A stretch of 64,000 nt of DNA, taken from NCBI GenBank assembly GCA_023079485.1, contig CM041090.1, forward strand, positions 5,950,519 to 6,014,518, given 5' to 3'. Made by a program: the position numbers and the translations under genes. The DNA is from Archilochus colubris. Taxonomy: Eukaryota; Chordata; Aves; Apodiformes; Trochilidae. Within the stretch, counting starts at the first letter, position 1. Each line of letters starts with the position of its first letter. This document shows, one piece after another, positions 45,474 through 55,800 of this stretch. Under the pieces are notes generated by a model. It was not told where the DNA came from and did not search any database. It worked only from the letters and a program-made list of their open reading frames with translations.

Positions 45474-46650
45474 GTGAATAAACTGTCTTGCTTTCTCATG
45501 TTCATTTTAATTGAGTTTCCATTTGCTAATGAGAAATTATTTTGTCTCTCACTGCTTTTGTTTCTCAGATGACTTTTTCCTGCTGTCTTTATAAAGTGGA
45601 AACAATTCTTTCACTTTGTCTGTATCTTAGCAGAAAATTAGAACACGTTTTCCTCTTTCTTCTTAACTAAGTTATCATGCTACACCAGGCAAAAGAATTC
45701 ACAAATCATTCTCCATCCAACCATTCCCCACTTAAACGACTTCTGATTCTCTGATGAGGCCTTTAGAAGGGAAATGGCAACTATAACTATTTCCTTGCTG
45801 CCTTTTGCTCTGTCACATTTGGCTCAAGTTCAAGGGCTGAGCCTGAAATCATATTTGCTGCTTCTCCCATAGATTGATCTTCTTCCTTTTTCACACTTTC
45901 TCCTGAAGTCTGTGAAAAAATCTCTCCCTCTCTCCCGCTGAGTCAGAGCCTTCTTCTTTTCATCTCTTTCATCTGCTTCTTCCTCTCCTCTCAGTTCTTC
46001 CTTGTGCAGCAGCTTATTCCTGTAATGAAAAGGATTTTTGAGGCTTCCTTTGGAACAGTTTCCAATTTGTGGATTAAAAATAATGAGGAAAAAAAAACAA
46101 ATCAGAAATTCTAGAAATAACTTTCCACTGCTCAAAAGCAAATCCAGAGGGGGGTGGGAAGCAAATCCAGGGGGGTAGATTATTTTTTTTGGAAAACTAA
46201 TTTGGAAGTCAGGAGTGCTTAAACATTTTCTGAATTTGCATGTTACACACAAATTATGAGTTTCTGGAGACTACTCTGAGAAATAACTTATTCTCTGAAC
46301 AGGTTCATGAAAAATGCTATGAAGAAGTTTAGAATGCTTAGAAGAAGTTTAATGTTTAATATCACTAGATTTTTTTAATTTTTTTTTCTGTTGTTGTTGT
46401 TGGGGTTTTTGCTTTTTTGGCTTTTTTCTAGGTTTTTTTGTTTGTTTTTCTTCTTTTCTGCTTTTTTTTTTTTCTTTTCTATAAGGCCAATATTGGTACC
46501 ACCTAAGCTTGACCTTTCATTAAGAACTCCTGTGGGCAGCTGAATGGAGGAAAGGTGGAAATCTGGCAGTATGAGAGTTCATGGGAGTAGAGGAAAAGCC
46601 CACATCATTTCTATTATAAGGAGTGGTTTTAACTTTTAATTTTTTTTTAA

Positions 46651-46672
46651 TTTTTTTTTTTTTTTTTTTTTT
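46651..46672. repeat. T22 homopolymer run
   Basis: Twenty-two T residues preceded by a second shorter run (TTTTTTTTAA). No retrocopy sequence is recognisable on the minus strand beside it. Confidence 0.9.
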
Positions 46673-47628
46673 GGCCTTATTACACTGGAAAAGAACTATT
46701 TTTTCTGGAAAGAAAGAACCAAGCTATTTCTCTGTTCAAAGTCAAAAGTTATAAATGCTTGCAAAATTTTGCACAAATGTTCAAAGACTATTTTGAGGGC
46801 TTTAAAAGCTTCTCCTTCATTTAATATTTTGCTTAAGTTCTAAACAAAGTCTATGTACAAAGAAAAGCTTGACTTCTCCCTGGAGGATTCTCTTGTAATA
46901 AGCTTTCTGATGTAGTGGTCCACTTAGAAGAAATGTTCCTGGGTTTTGAGCATGTGGATATTTAATGAAATGTGCACAGTCCCACTGGGCTGTTCTGAGT
47001 GTCTGTTCAGAGATGGAAATTGATATATTCATGAGGCCTGGCATCTGTTACAACTGGATATTTCCAGACTCTGTTCTCCTGATAGCTGTCAAGAGCTAAT
47101 AGAGAAATCTGCTTTCCCCTTTTTTTGTGTGTGCATCAGTAGATGGATGGCACATAACAAATACAGAGTTGCCAGCAGTCATTCTTCTGCTGTCTTCAGA
47201 TCTCTTGGATCCATTAAAGAGGTAATGAGTGGTAGATTACTCACACTTTATATTTCTGCTTCAGTATTTCTGGCACTCAGTAACCTCCCACCTATTTCAT
47301 GCTGAAGAGTGGTTATTCCTCTGGTTATTCAGAGCTCCTCTGATCACATTTGCTCTGCAAAGTAATGTCCAGATCCAAGTCTTAAAAGGCAGATGTGTGG
47401 AGCATCATTTGAGCCTTCAGAAGAAGCTGCTCTGTGAAGACAACAGATGGTTCAGAGGGAATAGCATGGCAGTTTTCATTGAACTGAAGAGGAAACCACA
47501 ACTCTTTGGTCAGACCTTATCTGGTACATTCCTTTTCTTGTCTGATGTGGAAGATAAATGAGAGGGTGATCTCAACAGACATTAAACTTTTTGGGAGAGA
47601 CTGACTGTGATTGTGAGATGGGCCTTCC

Positions 47629-47645
<17 letters not shown>

Positions 47646-47665
<20 letters not shown>

Positions 47666-47666
47666 T
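47646..47666. repeat. T21 homopolymer in a pyrimidine tract
   Basis: T21 inside a stretch of C/T-rich sequence starting near 47624 (CCTTCCTTTCTTTTC). Low complexity, with no adjoining element recognised. Confidence 0.9.
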
Positions 47667-47844
47667 AAATAAGAATTAATTTATCTTTTCTCCCTCTTTC
47701 CTCCCTCTTGCTGATACTGTTCTTGCAGATGAGGTAATGCTGTTCCTCTGACAAAAAAGATTTAGTTGTAATTAAACCCATGGAAGGGCATGTTTAATTT
47801 TGGCTCTGAGACAGAAATTCAGTTCTTGGCTACTTTCTATGGTC

Positions 47845-47972
47845 TTAGAACCATGGAATGGTTTGGGTTGGAAGGGACCTTAAAGTCATGCAGCCCAAGC
47901 CCTGCAGTGAGCAGGGACATCTTTACCTGGGTCAGGTTGCTCAGAGCCTCCATCACCTCTCCCTCATTCTGA
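47845..47972 (-). mobile_element. CR1 LINE tail, minus orientation
   Basis: Classic CR1 terminus read from its end: CCATGGAATGGTTTGGGTTG, GAAGGGACCTTAAAGTCATG, GAGCAGGGACATCTTTACC and GGTCAGGTTGCTCAGAGCC. About 125 bases remain. A T17 run (47977-47993) follows directly. Confidence 0.95.
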
Positions 47973-48934
47973 AGAACTTTTTTTTTTTTTTTTCCCCAGA
48001 GGAAAATACTTTGAAAGATACTAGAATTAAAATATATATTTTTTCAGTTGTTTAGATGAACAATCTTTGACATTTACAATAAACGATAGAACTGCCGAAG
48101 TAAGTACAAAAAGATTCAGAATCTTGATCGGAAGCTGGGTGCAAGGTTAGAAATGGTGTGAACATATTTGGTGGAGAAATAATATTTAGTTGAAACGCCC
48201 TGTTTCTGAAATGTTTGGGGTTTACTCCATTTTTCTGGAACAAGCTCTCCTCACTTTATTTTTTTGTTCTTGTTGTGGCCAAGTTACTAATCTAGTAAGT
48301 AATTTACTAATCTAATAGTGCTGGTGCACCAAGTTTGTCTGTTTAATGCCACGGTCTGCATAGTAATGCTTTTACCTTGGTGAAGACAGAATCTGGACAT
48401 GTCAGCAAATACTTTTCATAGTTCATAAAAAAAGAAACAAGGAAAAAATGCCACAACCCTGCAATCTTTGTGCAATTTTCAGTTAAAGAAAGTAATTCAC
48501 TATGGTTTATTTTATTTTCAGTGAAGAATTTGATTGGATTTTTAAAAATCCCAACCTCTCCCCCATACAGAATGCAGTTATTCTCTGGTCCAGGTGTGTA
48601 ATGTGATCACAGTTCCCAGAGACTTTAGGATTTGCATTGTAAAGCAATATAAAGTGTTGGGTCCAATTATCATCACCTCAGAAAGTAAACTCTTCTGATA
48701 AAGGGCCCTGCCCACTGAGGACTGAACTTCCAGTGATTTCACACCTCCCTGGTAATTGCTTTAGAGGAGAAAACAAATGAACAAATCGATTTAGGTTTCC
48801 ATGTAGGAAACTTTATGGATGTGGTGGATGATTTGGTATGAAGGCAAACAGCATCCGCATTTAATGCTGCTTACACTGTAAAATATGGCTTTTAAACCAC
48901 CTATTAATTTCCCATCTGAGTAATAACATTGCCC
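47973..48934. other. AT-rich unique sequence, no gene seen
   Basis: Beyond the T17 run nothing is recognised. A small duplication, TTACTAATCTA repeated about 20 bases apart, lies at 48284-48314. Confidence 0.4.
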
Positions 48935-49690
48935 AGAACTGCACAAAGGCTGGGGTGGGAAGGAATCTCTGGATTCACCTGCTCCATCCTCCTCTGAAGT
49001 GAGCTCCCTACAGCACAGGAGAATTTCCAGGGAGCTTCTGATGGGAAGGGAGACTCCACTGGGCAGCTTGCTCCAGAGCTCAGTGACAAAGTGTTTCCTG
49101 GGGTTTAAAAGAGGATATCCTGCATTTCAGTGTATGCCCATTGCCCCTGGCACTGGCACTGGGCACCACAGCCTGGCTCTGTCCCTTCAGGTTTTCCTCT
49201 ACCTCCCTAAGATGCCTTCCTCAGCCTTTTCTTATCCAGACCCAGCAATCCCAGCTCTCTGAGCCTTTCCAGATGCTCTGGTCCCTTCATCATCTTCATG
49301 GACTTGAGTTGGACTCTCTCTGGTCAGTCCATGGCTCTCATCCTGAGGACTTAAGTGAGTATGTGGCCTCACCAGTGCTGAGCAGAGGGCACAGAGCTCA
49401 CCTCCCTTGCCCTTTGTTTAATGCTAGATCACTGCTCTGTGTTTAGCTCAGTGTCCACATAGATGCCCAGGTCCCTTTTTGCCAAGTTGTTTTTTCAGCT
49501 GGTTGCCCCCTTCATTGGTGCAAGGGGATTGTGTTTTTCTTTTTCTCTCCAGGTGCAGGCAGGACTTTGCAGGTCCCTTTGCTGGACTGCCTACCATTCC
49601 TGTCACCCCTTTTCTTCAGCCTGTTGGCATCCCCTGGCTTGCATTCAGCCCTCAGGGTGTCAGGCATTCCTCCCAGCTCAGTTTGAGTAT
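48935..49690 (-). mobile_element. Older CR1 LINE, minus strand, 3' part
   Basis: Read on the minus strand it runs from reverse-transcriptase-end sequence through GACCTGGGCATCTATGTGG (near 49463-49481) and GTGAGGCCACATACTCAC to the 3' region GCTGCCCAGTGGAGTCTCC and ends near 48935. It is the continuation of 49906-50110, split by a plus-strand CR1 at 49691-49905. Strongly diverged, no open frame of note. The segment 49198-49247 recurs at 45107-45173. Confidence 0.8.
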
Positions 49691-49905
49691 CAGGCAACAG
49701 TTTTTCCCTGAAAGACATTGGAATAGTTTGCCATAGTGGAACAGTGGTGGAGTCACCATCCCTGGAGGTATTTAAACACGTGAGGACCTGGTCCTTGGTG
49801 GGGACCTGGTCCTTGGTGTGGACCTAGAGATGGTTCAGTGGTGAGCTCAGAGTGCTGGTCAGTGGTTGGATCATCTTCCAACCAAAGGCATTTCTGTGAT
49901 TCTGT
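49691..49905 (+). mobile_element. CR1 LINE tail inserted in an opposite-strand CR1
   Basis: Plus-strand CR1 3' end: CAGTTTTTCCCTGAAAGACA, TTGGAATAGTTTGCC, GTGGAGTCACCATCCCTGGA, and GGTTGGATCATCTTCCAACC ending GCATTTCTGTGATTCTGTG. The host minus-strand CR1 stops near 49690 and resumes at TCATTAGCAGACTTGCTGGG (49907), so this copy is the later arrival. It contains an 18-bp tandem duplication, GGACCTGGTCCTTGGTGG, at 49784-49819 with a partial third copy. Confidence 0.85.
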
Positions 49906-50110
49906 GTCATTAGCAGACTTGCTGGGGTTGCATTAGCCCATCAGCCAGATCATTAATGAAGATATTGATTAGTCCAGGACTCAGTGTTGTACCCCTGGGG
50001 TACACTGGCAGTTCCTCTGGCCCTGTGTCACTGATTGCCACCCTCCTTTGCCCCTGTTTTCTCCTCTGACACCTGGTAGGAGCCCGTGCAGGGAAGGGCA
50101 GCACACCAAG
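49906..50110 (-). pseudogene. CR1 ORF2 reverse-transcriptase fragment
   Basis: Minus-strand translation (about 50104-49913) shows YPRGTTLSPGLINIFINDL, a decayed form of the CR1 RT motif whose intact version reads [18 protein letters not shown] in the copy at 28925. The catalytic FADD box would fall at the break made by the inserted plus-strand copy at 49905. Sequence upstream in the ORF is not recognisable past about 50110. Non-functional. Confidence 0.85.
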
Positions 50111-50454
50111 GGCAGGTTTTTCTCCAGTGAATTCTCTGAACTACCACAGTGAAAGGGAGAGGCAGGGCTGTAGCTGAGTGCACATTTTGTGCCTGCTCAG
50201 GACTGAGGCACAGAACACGGTTTTAATGTACACAGGGGACAGGTAGCAATGTGCTTACAAGAAACTGAGTACTTCCACGTTTGTCAAAATTTCATGTTCA
50301 ATTAGTGCAAATGGTTTAAAAAAATCTCTAAATGTCCAGACTTCTCAAACCTGTAGTACTGTAGCTCTGGTTTGCAGCCAGCCCCTCTCTTCTTTTTTCT
50401 TGTATCTGGTGTTTTTGCGTTTTTCTTTTTTGCCTCATTGTTGACGAAGTGTAT
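50111..50454. other. Spacer between CR1 and LTR
   Basis: No repeat recognised with confidence. TTACAAGAAACTGAGTAC (50258-50275) resembles a piece of the nearby LTR family (TTACAAGAGACTGAGC) and may be a stray fragment. Confidence 0.4.
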
Positions 50455-50459
50455 CAAAA

Positions 50460-50996
50460 GACAGGTTTTATAGTCACCAGGGGCCAGCAATTAAATGAAG
50501 GACAGATCCTCTCTATTAATGCCTCTCTCGTAGGCATTTATTGAAAGGGAAAGTAAAGAGAATAAGGGAGAGAGACTTAGGGGCTGGAAAATACACTACA
50601 GGACTCCTGAACTCAGCAGCAGGTGGGAGCTGGATTCAGAAACTCAGAGATCAGGATTACAGGAGGAAGAACAGAGAGCCCAACCACAGCTAAAAAAGAA
50701 TGGATTAAAAGAAAAAAATCATTCATTTGGTCAGTTTTGGGTCATGTCTGGTCTGCTGCTCACCACAGAGGGTCCCAGGGGTGGCCTTTTGCCTCCCTTT
50801 GGCTTCTGGTGCATTTGGAGCTGAGCAGATCAAGCAGTGGCCTTGGCTCTCTGTCCCATTCTCCAGCAGTGACTCCAAACATGGAGCAGCCACTCCTGCA
50901 AACCATGCAGGTAGTTTCAGAAAGGGCAGTTTTTCTTAGAAGAAACTTAACTGAAAAGAAAAATTAATAAAAAGAACATTGGCTCTGTTTGAGACA
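50460..50996 (-). mobile_element. Solo LTR, ERVL-like, internally shortened, 537 bp
   Basis: This is the third full-span member of the LTR family of 39610-40416. Shared landmarks are CAGCAATTAAA (50486-50496), CTCTCTATTAATG, AATAAGGGAGAGAGACTTAG, TTTGGTCAGTTTTGG, CTTGGCTCTCTGTCC and the right end TCTGTTTGAGACA. It is shorter than the 807-bp reference because of internal deletions, mainly in 50590-50720. Its TG end is eroded (GACAGG for TGTCAGG). The flanks CAAAA (50455-50459) and CAAAA (50997-51001) give a perfect 5-bp target duplication, as at 39605/40417. Divergence from the other copies suggests it is the oldest of the three. Confidence 0.85.
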
Positions 50997-51001
50997 CAAA
51001 A

Positions 51002-51944
51002 GCAGTTAATAGTACATTTAATTCTGGCTGAGATACAAAGGTAAGCAAATCAAATATAAAAATGGGATGGTACTAAGGGCAATACAGAGGCAGAGTCTGA
51101 AGTCATAAAGGGGAAGATGAATTTTTGGGAAGCATTTGAGTAAGAAATTTCATGTGCAGTCACAGCTAGGGGCCTTGAAGGAAGCTATGGGCCATGATGA
51201 TGGTTTGATAATTAATTTATAATTAAGGCTGAGCAATAAAGGCAGCAAGTTTGAAATAGGAGGTCAGGTATGAAGCAGAAATTCAGGGTGAAAGTAGAGT
51301 TTTCTTTGTGGTGATTCTTGCCAAGAGGTATAAACACATCACTCTGAAAGGCTGCTCATCCCTGGAGGAACCAGGAAAGAAAAAACCCAATAACTTCTTA
51401 AGTCACCAGCAGACTCTGTTCTTCAAACACCATGAAGTTCAAATCAAAATGAACTGTGGGCAGCTCAGTCCCAGCACGTGGCTTCTTTAATAATTTAGTA
51501 GCAGTTGAGATTTGTAATTTCAGAGAATTGAGTCTATCCAGCTTAAGAGTGTCAATTGCATGCCCCCTTTTTTTTTTTTTTTTTTCCACAGTAACTCTCT
51601 ATTAGTTCTTTATCCTGGCAGTTAAGGTCACGTCACTTTTTCTATGTGCATTTAGAAAGGCTCACTGACCTCTAAATCATAACAAAGTATTTCAGAAAAA
51701 GCAGCCACCTCTGCAATGATTTTCCAATGAGTCGGATTGGATTCTTTGGGAATTCATTATAATGCTTTTTTTTTTCTGTACAAAGTAGTGAGAAAATCAA
51801 TTTTGTCTGTTAAGATAATGGAAAGAGCCTTAAGCTTGAACGAGGTTTTAGTACTTTGACGATGAACTTTGACTTGTGTATGAAACCAGCAGAGATCTCT
51901 AAATCCATGAGCCATTCCTCAGCTGACACTAATTCAGGTGGTGA
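51002..51944. other. AT-rich unique sequence, no gene seen
   Basis: T18 run at 51568-51585. No gene, LINE or LTR sequence recognised. Confidence 0.4.
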
Positions 51945-52060
51945 TGGGGGTGGAGCAGGATTTAATTGAGCACCAGACTGGTCAGGAATATGGAACAGCT
52001 GGGGAAAATCAGACCTTATCCGCAGCCCTTTGCAATCAACTCAGTGTCCCGGGGCAGCAC

Positions 52061-52228
52061 CAGAAACCAGAACTCAGAAACCAGTAACCATAAACCAGAA
52101 TTCAGAAATCAGAAACCAGAATTAAAAAGTCAGAAATCAGACTCCAACAAGCAGGAATCAGAAAACAGAATTCAAAAACCAGAAACCAGAATTCAAAAAT
52201 CAGAAATCAGAAACCAGTAACCAGCAAC
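52061..52228. repeat. Heptamer array (CAGAAAC)24 with no indels
   Basis: Twenty-four units of 7 bp based on CAGAAAC (variants CAGAATT, CAGAAAT, CAGTAAC and others) run in unbroken 7-bp phase over 168 bases. Substitutions are common, yet no insertion or deletion disturbs the register. It sits in the putative U3 of the LTR. Seven is not a multiple of three, so the 84-codon frame running through it is not a protein signal. Confidence 0.95.
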
Positions 52229-52257
52229 CATCAGGCTGTGGCTGTGGCAGTGGCAGT

Positions 52258-52293
52258 GCTAATGATGCTAACGATGCTAATGATGCTAATGAG
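52258..52293. repeat. 9-bp array (GCTAATGAT)4
   Basis: Four units GCTAATGAT, GCTAACGAT, GCTAATGAT, GCTAATGAG. It directly follows a short hexamer array (GGCTGT)2(GGCAGT)2 at 52234-52257, so three unit lengths (7, 6, 9) stand side by side. Confidence 0.95.
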
Positions 52294-52301
52294 GAGCAGC
52301 T

Positions 52302-52357
52302 GAGCTCTGGGAGGACCTGTTGGCCCAGGTGTTCCCAATGAAGCCCTCCCAGAGCTC
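52302..52357. promoter_or_regulatory. 13-bp perfect inverted repeat upstream of TATA
   Basis: GAGCTCTGGGAGG (52302-52314) pairs perfectly with CCTCCCAGAGCTC (52345-52357) across a 30-base loop. A second stem, ACCTG (52315-52319) with CAGGT (52326-52330), is nested at its base. It ends 16 bases before the TATA box, so it could be a factor-binding dyad in DNA. It lies upstream of the expected transcript, so an RNA role is less likely. Confidence 0.6.
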
Positions 52358-52373
52358 CTGCCCATGTGCTGAG

Positions 52374-52382
52374 TATAAAAAG
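52374..52382 (+). promoter_or_regulatory. TATA box of the LTR
   Basis: TATAAAAAG, a strong TATA match, placed after the U3 repeats and about 425 bases before the LTR end. Transcription would be expected to start about 30 bases downstream. Activity is not testable from sequence. Confidence 0.55.
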
Positions 52383-52806
52383 GTTCCTAGAAGAGCTGAG
52401 GGAGTATTTGCTGGTTGGGTGGGAGTGGGGTCGGGGTCTGTGTGCTGCTCCTGGGTTCCTCAGTGCAGAAGCTCATCCTTCCCCAGGACAGATCCTCCCT
52501 CTTTCCGCCCAGGTAGGAGCAGTTTGGGTGTTCTGAGGTTGGTGGGAGCTGTTCCTGAGGCAGCCCAGGGGGAAAATATTCTGCTGGGGAGGTCATTGCC
52601 AGCTGAGGAGGTGGGGATTTGTTCTGTAGTTGCATGTTTGTTATATGTATTTGGAATTGTCTTTTACTATGTCCTGAAACCTCCCTGAACTTTTTCTTCT
52701 GACCTTAAAGTCTCTGTCCCTTATTCCCCTTCCCCTGGGAGGGTGGTGGGGAATACCAGAGCATCTGTGACTGCTCAGCTAGTGTCTAAAACCACAGCAG
52801 ATTTAT

Positions 52807-52823
52807 TGGTGCCCAGCATGGGG
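52807..52823 (+). other. Retroviral primer-binding-site-like sequence
   Basis: TGGTGCCCAGCATGGGG closely resembles the tRNA-Lys primer-binding site of class II retroviruses (TGGCGCCCAACGTGGGG, three differences). It lies 7 bases after the presumed LTR end. Such sites pair with the 3' end of the priming tRNA to start minus-strand DNA synthesis. No downstream viral sequence remains. Confidence 0.6.
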
Positions 52824-55800
52824 TTTTAATAATTTCACAGGTCTGTGCTTCAATATTTCCATATTTTGTTTGGAAAGGTTGGGATTTAAACCAGTAATTG
52901 AGGTCTCATCCATGGATGCTCCATACTCTTCCCTTGCAAATAACCTTTCTTGTTGTTTCTACCAGAGCTTTAACTTCCTTTTGGCTTTGCTACCTGTGAA
53001 AAAGAAAAGGCAGGGAGGCAGCTGAGGAAAGGGGGCACAGGATGAAGCAGGCAGGGCTGGCACAGTGCTGCAGTTGCTGTGTTGTGATGGACTCCCCCCG
53101 GGGTTATCTCTTGCCTTGGTGTCAGTTCCCAGTAATGCACACACTGTGGTTTATGTTGTATTGAAAAGTCTGAGACTTCCTGACACTCTGGCTTGTTTGG
53201 AAGAGATCTAACCTAATCTAATCCTGAATGTTTCCATCTTCAGCAAAATATTTCTAGCTGTTTTTTCCCTTCCAGAAGTTTTGGGCATTTTTATTCCTCA
53301 ATCATTAGTGCTCTTTATTATTCTAATATTAGGGGGATGAAAGTGCAAAGGCAGACCTGGTGCAGAACCTTTGGTTTTATCAAAGCATTCCTTTGTTTTT
53401 AGTCAGCCATAACAAACTACTTGTAATTTCTACTATGTGCCCTTTAAGCCATATAGTATCTAGAATCAAGCTGGATATTTTAAATTAAATGGGAGCTGCT
53501 GTCTGAGATTTGCTTATAGTGATGATTCCAGAAAAAAAAACAAACCAAAAAACAAACCATTCTCTTAGTTGCAGAGCCCTATATAATATTTCATATATAC
53601 CTTTTACTGAAAGGAAGATATTCAAATCATGTGGATGCTTTTAAGGCATTAAGGTAAGAAATTTATGAAAAAGAAAATGACTATCACATGTGTAACTGAT
53701 ACCTTGCCTAAGTGTTATGTTATTTTGTTGGTGTTTTTAAGAGATTTGACTGGAATTTGATAGAATTAAGACTTTGGTGTGTTAGAATATACATTTCTCC
53801 TGTTCTTTGGTATATCAATGCCTTAGAATTGTTGGACTTCCTTAATGGGGAATTCTGTTGCAACTGTGCTGTTGATTTACTGTCTTGAGTTGACAAAGAT
53901 GTCTTTTCTTCATATATGATGGGTAGGTAAAAAAGGTGAGACATTTCTTCATCATCCAGTCCTACAGTGCACAGTTCAGCTTTTGATAAGAGAATAAATG
54001 ATAAATAATGATTTTGTAGGCATGCATTCCATATTTTCCTTTCTCAATACTATTATTTTTCATTAGGAGAAACTGAGTATTTATTATAATCAGAATTTTC
54101 AGTTGTGTCTCGTGTATTCTAAATGTTTGTCAGTGTTAGGGCCAGGTCTTCCTAAAAACAAAGCAATCTTTTCCTTCATGCTCCAGATACTGGTTTTTTG
54201 TTGGTTTTTTTTATCCTTCAAGTGGGTCCTGGTTACATTTACTTTGCTCTAATCTTTATGTTAGAATTTATTTTGCACAGTTTATCATCATAACTGAAAA
54301 TGGCTTCACTTTGAAACCTGAGCAGTGTGTGATCTAGCTCTAGATAATGAGCTTTTACTTGTATTTACTTCCCTTCCCTTTAATGCCTTCTGAAGGCACC
54401 GAGATGCTGTTATTTTTGAAGCAGGCAGCTTGTCCTGATCCATTACCAAATGTTCCTAGATCAGGATACTGCTGGAGAATCATGGCAGGGAAATGGGCAA
54501 GTTTTAGTTTGTCTTACTGAAGAATAATTGTGAATTTATATCTTGGTAAGTAGTTTTGTAAAAAAAAAAATAATTCAATGGCATGTTGATTTCTAAGTGA
54601 TTTTTTTGAAACATTCTGCCTCTGGCACTGTGCAGGAAAACCATTATCCTGCCATAGAGTGTGATAATGACAGAGCACACACTGGTGATGTGAACTTGCA
54701 ATCCAGTTCTAAAAAAAAAAAAAAAGAAATACTATTCTCTCCCTTCCACCTTCCATCCCCCCAATAGCAATAAACACTAAAAACTTCTTATTTGCCAAGT
54801 GATTCTGCATTGATCGAGGTTCTTTTCCTTTAACAGTTAATTTTCCATTTAGTTTTGGTTTCTTTCATTTAGTTTTGGTTTCCTTGCCCACATGTGAATA
54901 ATGTAACTTTTTGTTTGTTTGTTTTTTGTTGTTGGCCATAAACATTCTGTGCACCTATACCTGAGTTTATAATAAGGAGTGAACCTGCCTCCCATTTACC
55001 TGTTTTAGGTTATAAAATAGGGCTGCCTTCAAGGATTTAGTTACTAAGTACTTTTTTTTTTTCCTACTGATGTCTGAGAGTCAGAGAAGCATTATTCTAG
55101 CAGCCATAATTAAGTCCCTTGTATAAAGTCCTTACAGGCTGGGGGGAAGTGGATTCAGAGTTTTCCAGCACTGAACTTGATCCTCATCTGGAGTTCCAGG
55201 TTTCCTCAGCTTTCAGTGCCACAGCCTTGGGGTGGGAGGGAGGAAAGGGCCCCTCAGGAGGGGGTTCCTGCAAGCCCTCAACATGAGGATGAATTCCTTT
55301 TTCCTTTGAGATGTAGCTTCCCTTGACTTGAAAGCTCAGTTTTTTAGTCCTGCTGTCAGGAAATGGTCTGTTTCGTGGTGATTTTGTGTAATATTCTGCT
55401 ATTGCTTCATCTGGAGTGAAAAGCTAGAGGAATTGAAGGTGTCTTTCTGAGCTCATTTCTCTGCTGGGAGAACCACAATACTGATTTTTCTCTCAGCTTT
55501 ACCCTGCAGGCAAGAGAAATCTGTGGTATCAGCAAGTGACATTCTGCCTGCTTCCATCTGTGGCCAGCAGGTGACAGCCAGGCTGTACCTGGGGTGCTGC
55601 TTGTTCTGGGGGCCCCTTGAGATTTAACTTTTGACTTCTGCATTTGACTTTTTTGACTTTTTGCATAGGTTAAATACTAAAATGTCTATTATTTAAAAAT
55701 GAGAAAAGAAATCAAGTGATGCTTGGTTAATTCAGATAAAATTGTCATTACAAGTCGCAGTGAAAAGTAAATTTTCAGATAATTATTTTAAAAATTGTTT

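Larger units (their letters stand above)
45474..47844. other. AT-rich unique sequence with long T tracts
   Basis: T-rich low-complexity DNA at 46371-46480, T22 at 46651-46672 and T21 at 47646-47666. The 140-codon minus-strand frame at 45830-46252 is lysine/glutamate-rich and arises from pyrimidine-rich sequence. No gene or mobile element recognised. Confidence 0.45.
51945..52799 (+). mobile_element. ERV LTR with repeat-rich U3
   Basis: The inferred layout on the plus strand is a U3 containing three successive tandem arrays (52061-52293), a 13-bp perfect inverted repeat (52302-52357) and a TATA box (52374-52382). A transcribed part of about 400 bases follows, and the LTR ends near CCACAGCA (52792-52799). 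A primer-binding-site-like sequence at 52807-52823 supports both the retroviral identity and the orientation. The left end is uncertain (about 51945). No gag/pol sequence follows; by about 52830 the sequence is ordinary AT-rich DNA, so the internal region is lost. The U3/R/U5 split is inference. It is unrelated to the LTR family at 39610. Confidence 0.65.

Noticed and set aside
45830..46252. 140-codon minus-strand frame
   Set aside because: Low-complexity Lys/Glu/Arg-rich translation of pyrimidine-rich DNA.
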